Assembly: GCF_900108185.1 (NCBI RefSeq)
Contig: NZ_FNVA01000003.1
Coordinates: 186,001-250,000, forward strand
Direction: 5' to 3'
DNA from: Bryocella elongata
Lineage (GTDB): Bacteria > Acidobacteriota > Terriglobia > Terriglobales > Acidobacteriaceae
DNA length: 64,000 nt
Positions within the stretch are counted from its first letter, which is position 1. Each line of letters starts with the position of its first letter. Positions 63,901 through 64,000 of the stretch are shown in pieces. Position numbers and translations under genes: made by a program. Under the pieces are notes generated by a model. The model searched no databases, was not told the DNA's origin, and was given only the letters and a program-made list of their open reading frames with translations.

Positions 63901-64000
63901 AAGTTGCCGTAACCGCCGGCTGCAGTACCAGTGTTCATCACGGTGCCGGGAGCGGTTTGCGCTACGAAGGTCAGGTCGTTGCCGGGGTTCGGCATCCGCT
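60945..64000 (-). CDS. TonB-dependent receptor-like protein, N-terminus outside window
   Basis: At least 1017 codons are visible and the frame is open at the right edge, so the signal peptide and any carboxypeptidase-regulatory domain are missing. The visible sequence is an Oar-like outer membrane barrel: an early plug-like part (NNEVDTVTVVAPAYSAQYGGLGGAQVSEITAAGTNRLHGNLSYYW is typical), long beta-strands, two cysteine pairs near AACAEGSTTACAALNAA and HTLCFE, and a last strand LIQLHGEFTF with terminal Phe. Its transcript should end at the bidirectional hairpin at 60891-60925. Ligand unknown. Confidence 0.88.
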   Translation of the reverse strand, partial: RMPNPGNDLTFVAQTAPGTVMNTGTAAGGYGNFSSFGISGLSNMFSLDGGYENDPFLNLNNTGASNLTLGNNEVDTVTVVAPAYSAQYGGLGGAQVSEITAAGTNRLHGNLSYYWDGRALNSNDWFNKQSEAFNGTKNQPTFVNANQWAARIGGPALKDRLFWFVDTEGIRATTPASGQIYVPTAQTAACAEGSTTACAALNAAADANCAASPNTSTCVGNNGYAAFAPASASQLPLVTTIMNTFRNSPFRPGASSVHADPNDAALETYYTSSQSNLKEWLLTARADWKISDKDTFFVHYKQDHGVQPTYVDLIDPRFDAYSPQPAYEGQMSEAHSFTPNLTNQLVVTGNWYSAPFQNTNNYLPIAPFTFVPNLDGDLYEQYYGGDDYAFPQGRRVTGYQVIDDVSWTRGRHTVRFGYNIRRDNVTDLDQSRSVAPLAEGSEEAFFAGQIDYVWSQYFPVKPEQPVSVYDEGIYVQDEYKVLPNLTLTAGIRLERNSNPVCHTLCFESLSTDVNSLATSSSTIASANVPYSAAYPGGYIKSSRYRAFTKYQKLAVMPRLGLNWQPEHNTVIRAGFGMFSDSFPALIADTIMGNAPDNFHAAAYGPVGGGAADLNLDPSTAGSGGAYARASNAAFQNGYASGGTYTTIRSAVAAAGGLYSAPSFTTTTPAGIKYPTYEEWSLAVERRLDAKSSLTLTYAGNHGYHEPVENGGRNLTLASASATKYPTLFATNGTAKPVTAFGTLTNVYSGASSNFNGVVVTAQRHQGNLTAVFNYQWSHALDEVSNGGLEPFAPDNGDAESVANPYNLHAQYGNADYDVRQNITGNVTWSVPNYLHKWDEVFGGFEFNAVAFHQTGLPYTITYSSSTAGFSNGTVNLFAKQANNNFDHHCGGGNHALLPDGSIPNPCSFRSNASFVAPTDFTQQHRNSLTGPAYSNVDFGAFKNFKIPHYEFMKIKVGAQFFNLFNHPNFQNPGHALTGSSTYGAITSTVGAPTSILGSVGGADASPRLIQLHGEFTF

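Noticed and set aside
1-64000. CRISPR arrays, tRNA, rRNA, insertion sequences, prophage or toxin-antitoxin pairs
   Set aside because: None was recognised on either strand; no spaced identical repeats, cloverleaf-like segments, transposase motifs or phage genes were seen.

Overview
The window is GC-rich bacterial chromosome and almost certainly comes from an acidobacterium of the Terriglobales/Acidobacteriaceae type. The reasons are the families present: two TIGR03435 'soil Acidobacteria' proteins, a TIGR03436 VWFA-related Acidobacterial protein, three very large TonB-dependent receptors of the carboxypeptidase-regulatory-domain type, a choice-of-anchor-D giant protein, and many exported carbohydrate-active or hydrolytic enzymes. 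No rRNA, tRNA, CRISPR array, insertion sequence or prophage was recognised.

Layout. 1-7.1 kb: an edge-truncated VOC protein, cutC plus a BadF/NAG-type sugar kinase, then on the minus strand a Tat-exported GH2 glycosidase with a downstream MetX-like alpha/beta hydrolase and a Tat-exported amidohydrolase. 7.3-14.9 kb: a plus-strand envelope cassette, TIGR03435, TIGR03435, TonB-dependent receptor, VWFA protein, the last pair joined by a TGATG stop/start overlap. 14.9-23.7 kb: a small outer-membrane barrel, a giant nuclease-fold/Ig-like surface protein and a giant LamG protein. 23.8-25.1 kb: a cupin and a hexose-6-phosphate mutarotase. 25.2-30.1 kb: hyuA-hyuB-MFS, a tightly overlapping operon for hydantoin/oxoproline-type substrates. 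30.1-35.7 kb: a monohaem cytochrome c, enoyl-CoA hydratase, etfB-etfA and an ETF:menaquinone-oxidoreductase-like Fe-S membrane protein, a route from acyl-CoA oxidation to the quinone pool. 35.7-42.7 kb: sugar and amine metabolism (ACS-type MFS, class III aminotransferase, zinc sugar dehydrogenase, FucP-type permease, LacI regulator, L-rhamnose mutarotase), apparently one 6-deoxyhexose regulon with two LacI-type operator candidates. 42.9-52.2 kb: exopolysaccharide genes (Wzy/ligase-like, Wzx flippase, NDP-sugar epimerase, two glycosyltransferases, GDP-mannose-dehydrogenase-like enzyme, deacetylase-like protein) on alternating strands. 52.4-55.2 kb: a second TonB-dependent receptor. 55.2-56.8 kb: a small hydrophilic protein and a basic disordered protein ending in a CheY-like domain. 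56.8-57.9 kb: no recognisable gene. 58.2-60.8 kb: an OmpH/Skp-like chaperone, then nadD, rsfS and rlmH. 60.9-64.0 kb: a third TonB-dependent receptor cut by the window edge.

The parts most worth a second look are the TIGR03435-TBDT-VWFA cassette, the basic/CheY-like fusion protein, the lysine-rich histone-H1-like tail on RsfS, the apparent CTG start of rlmH overlapping the rsfS stop, the nuclease-fold giant whose active-site residues are replaced, a MITE-like inverted-repeat element after the LacI gene, and a long structured leader in front of the OmpH-like gene.
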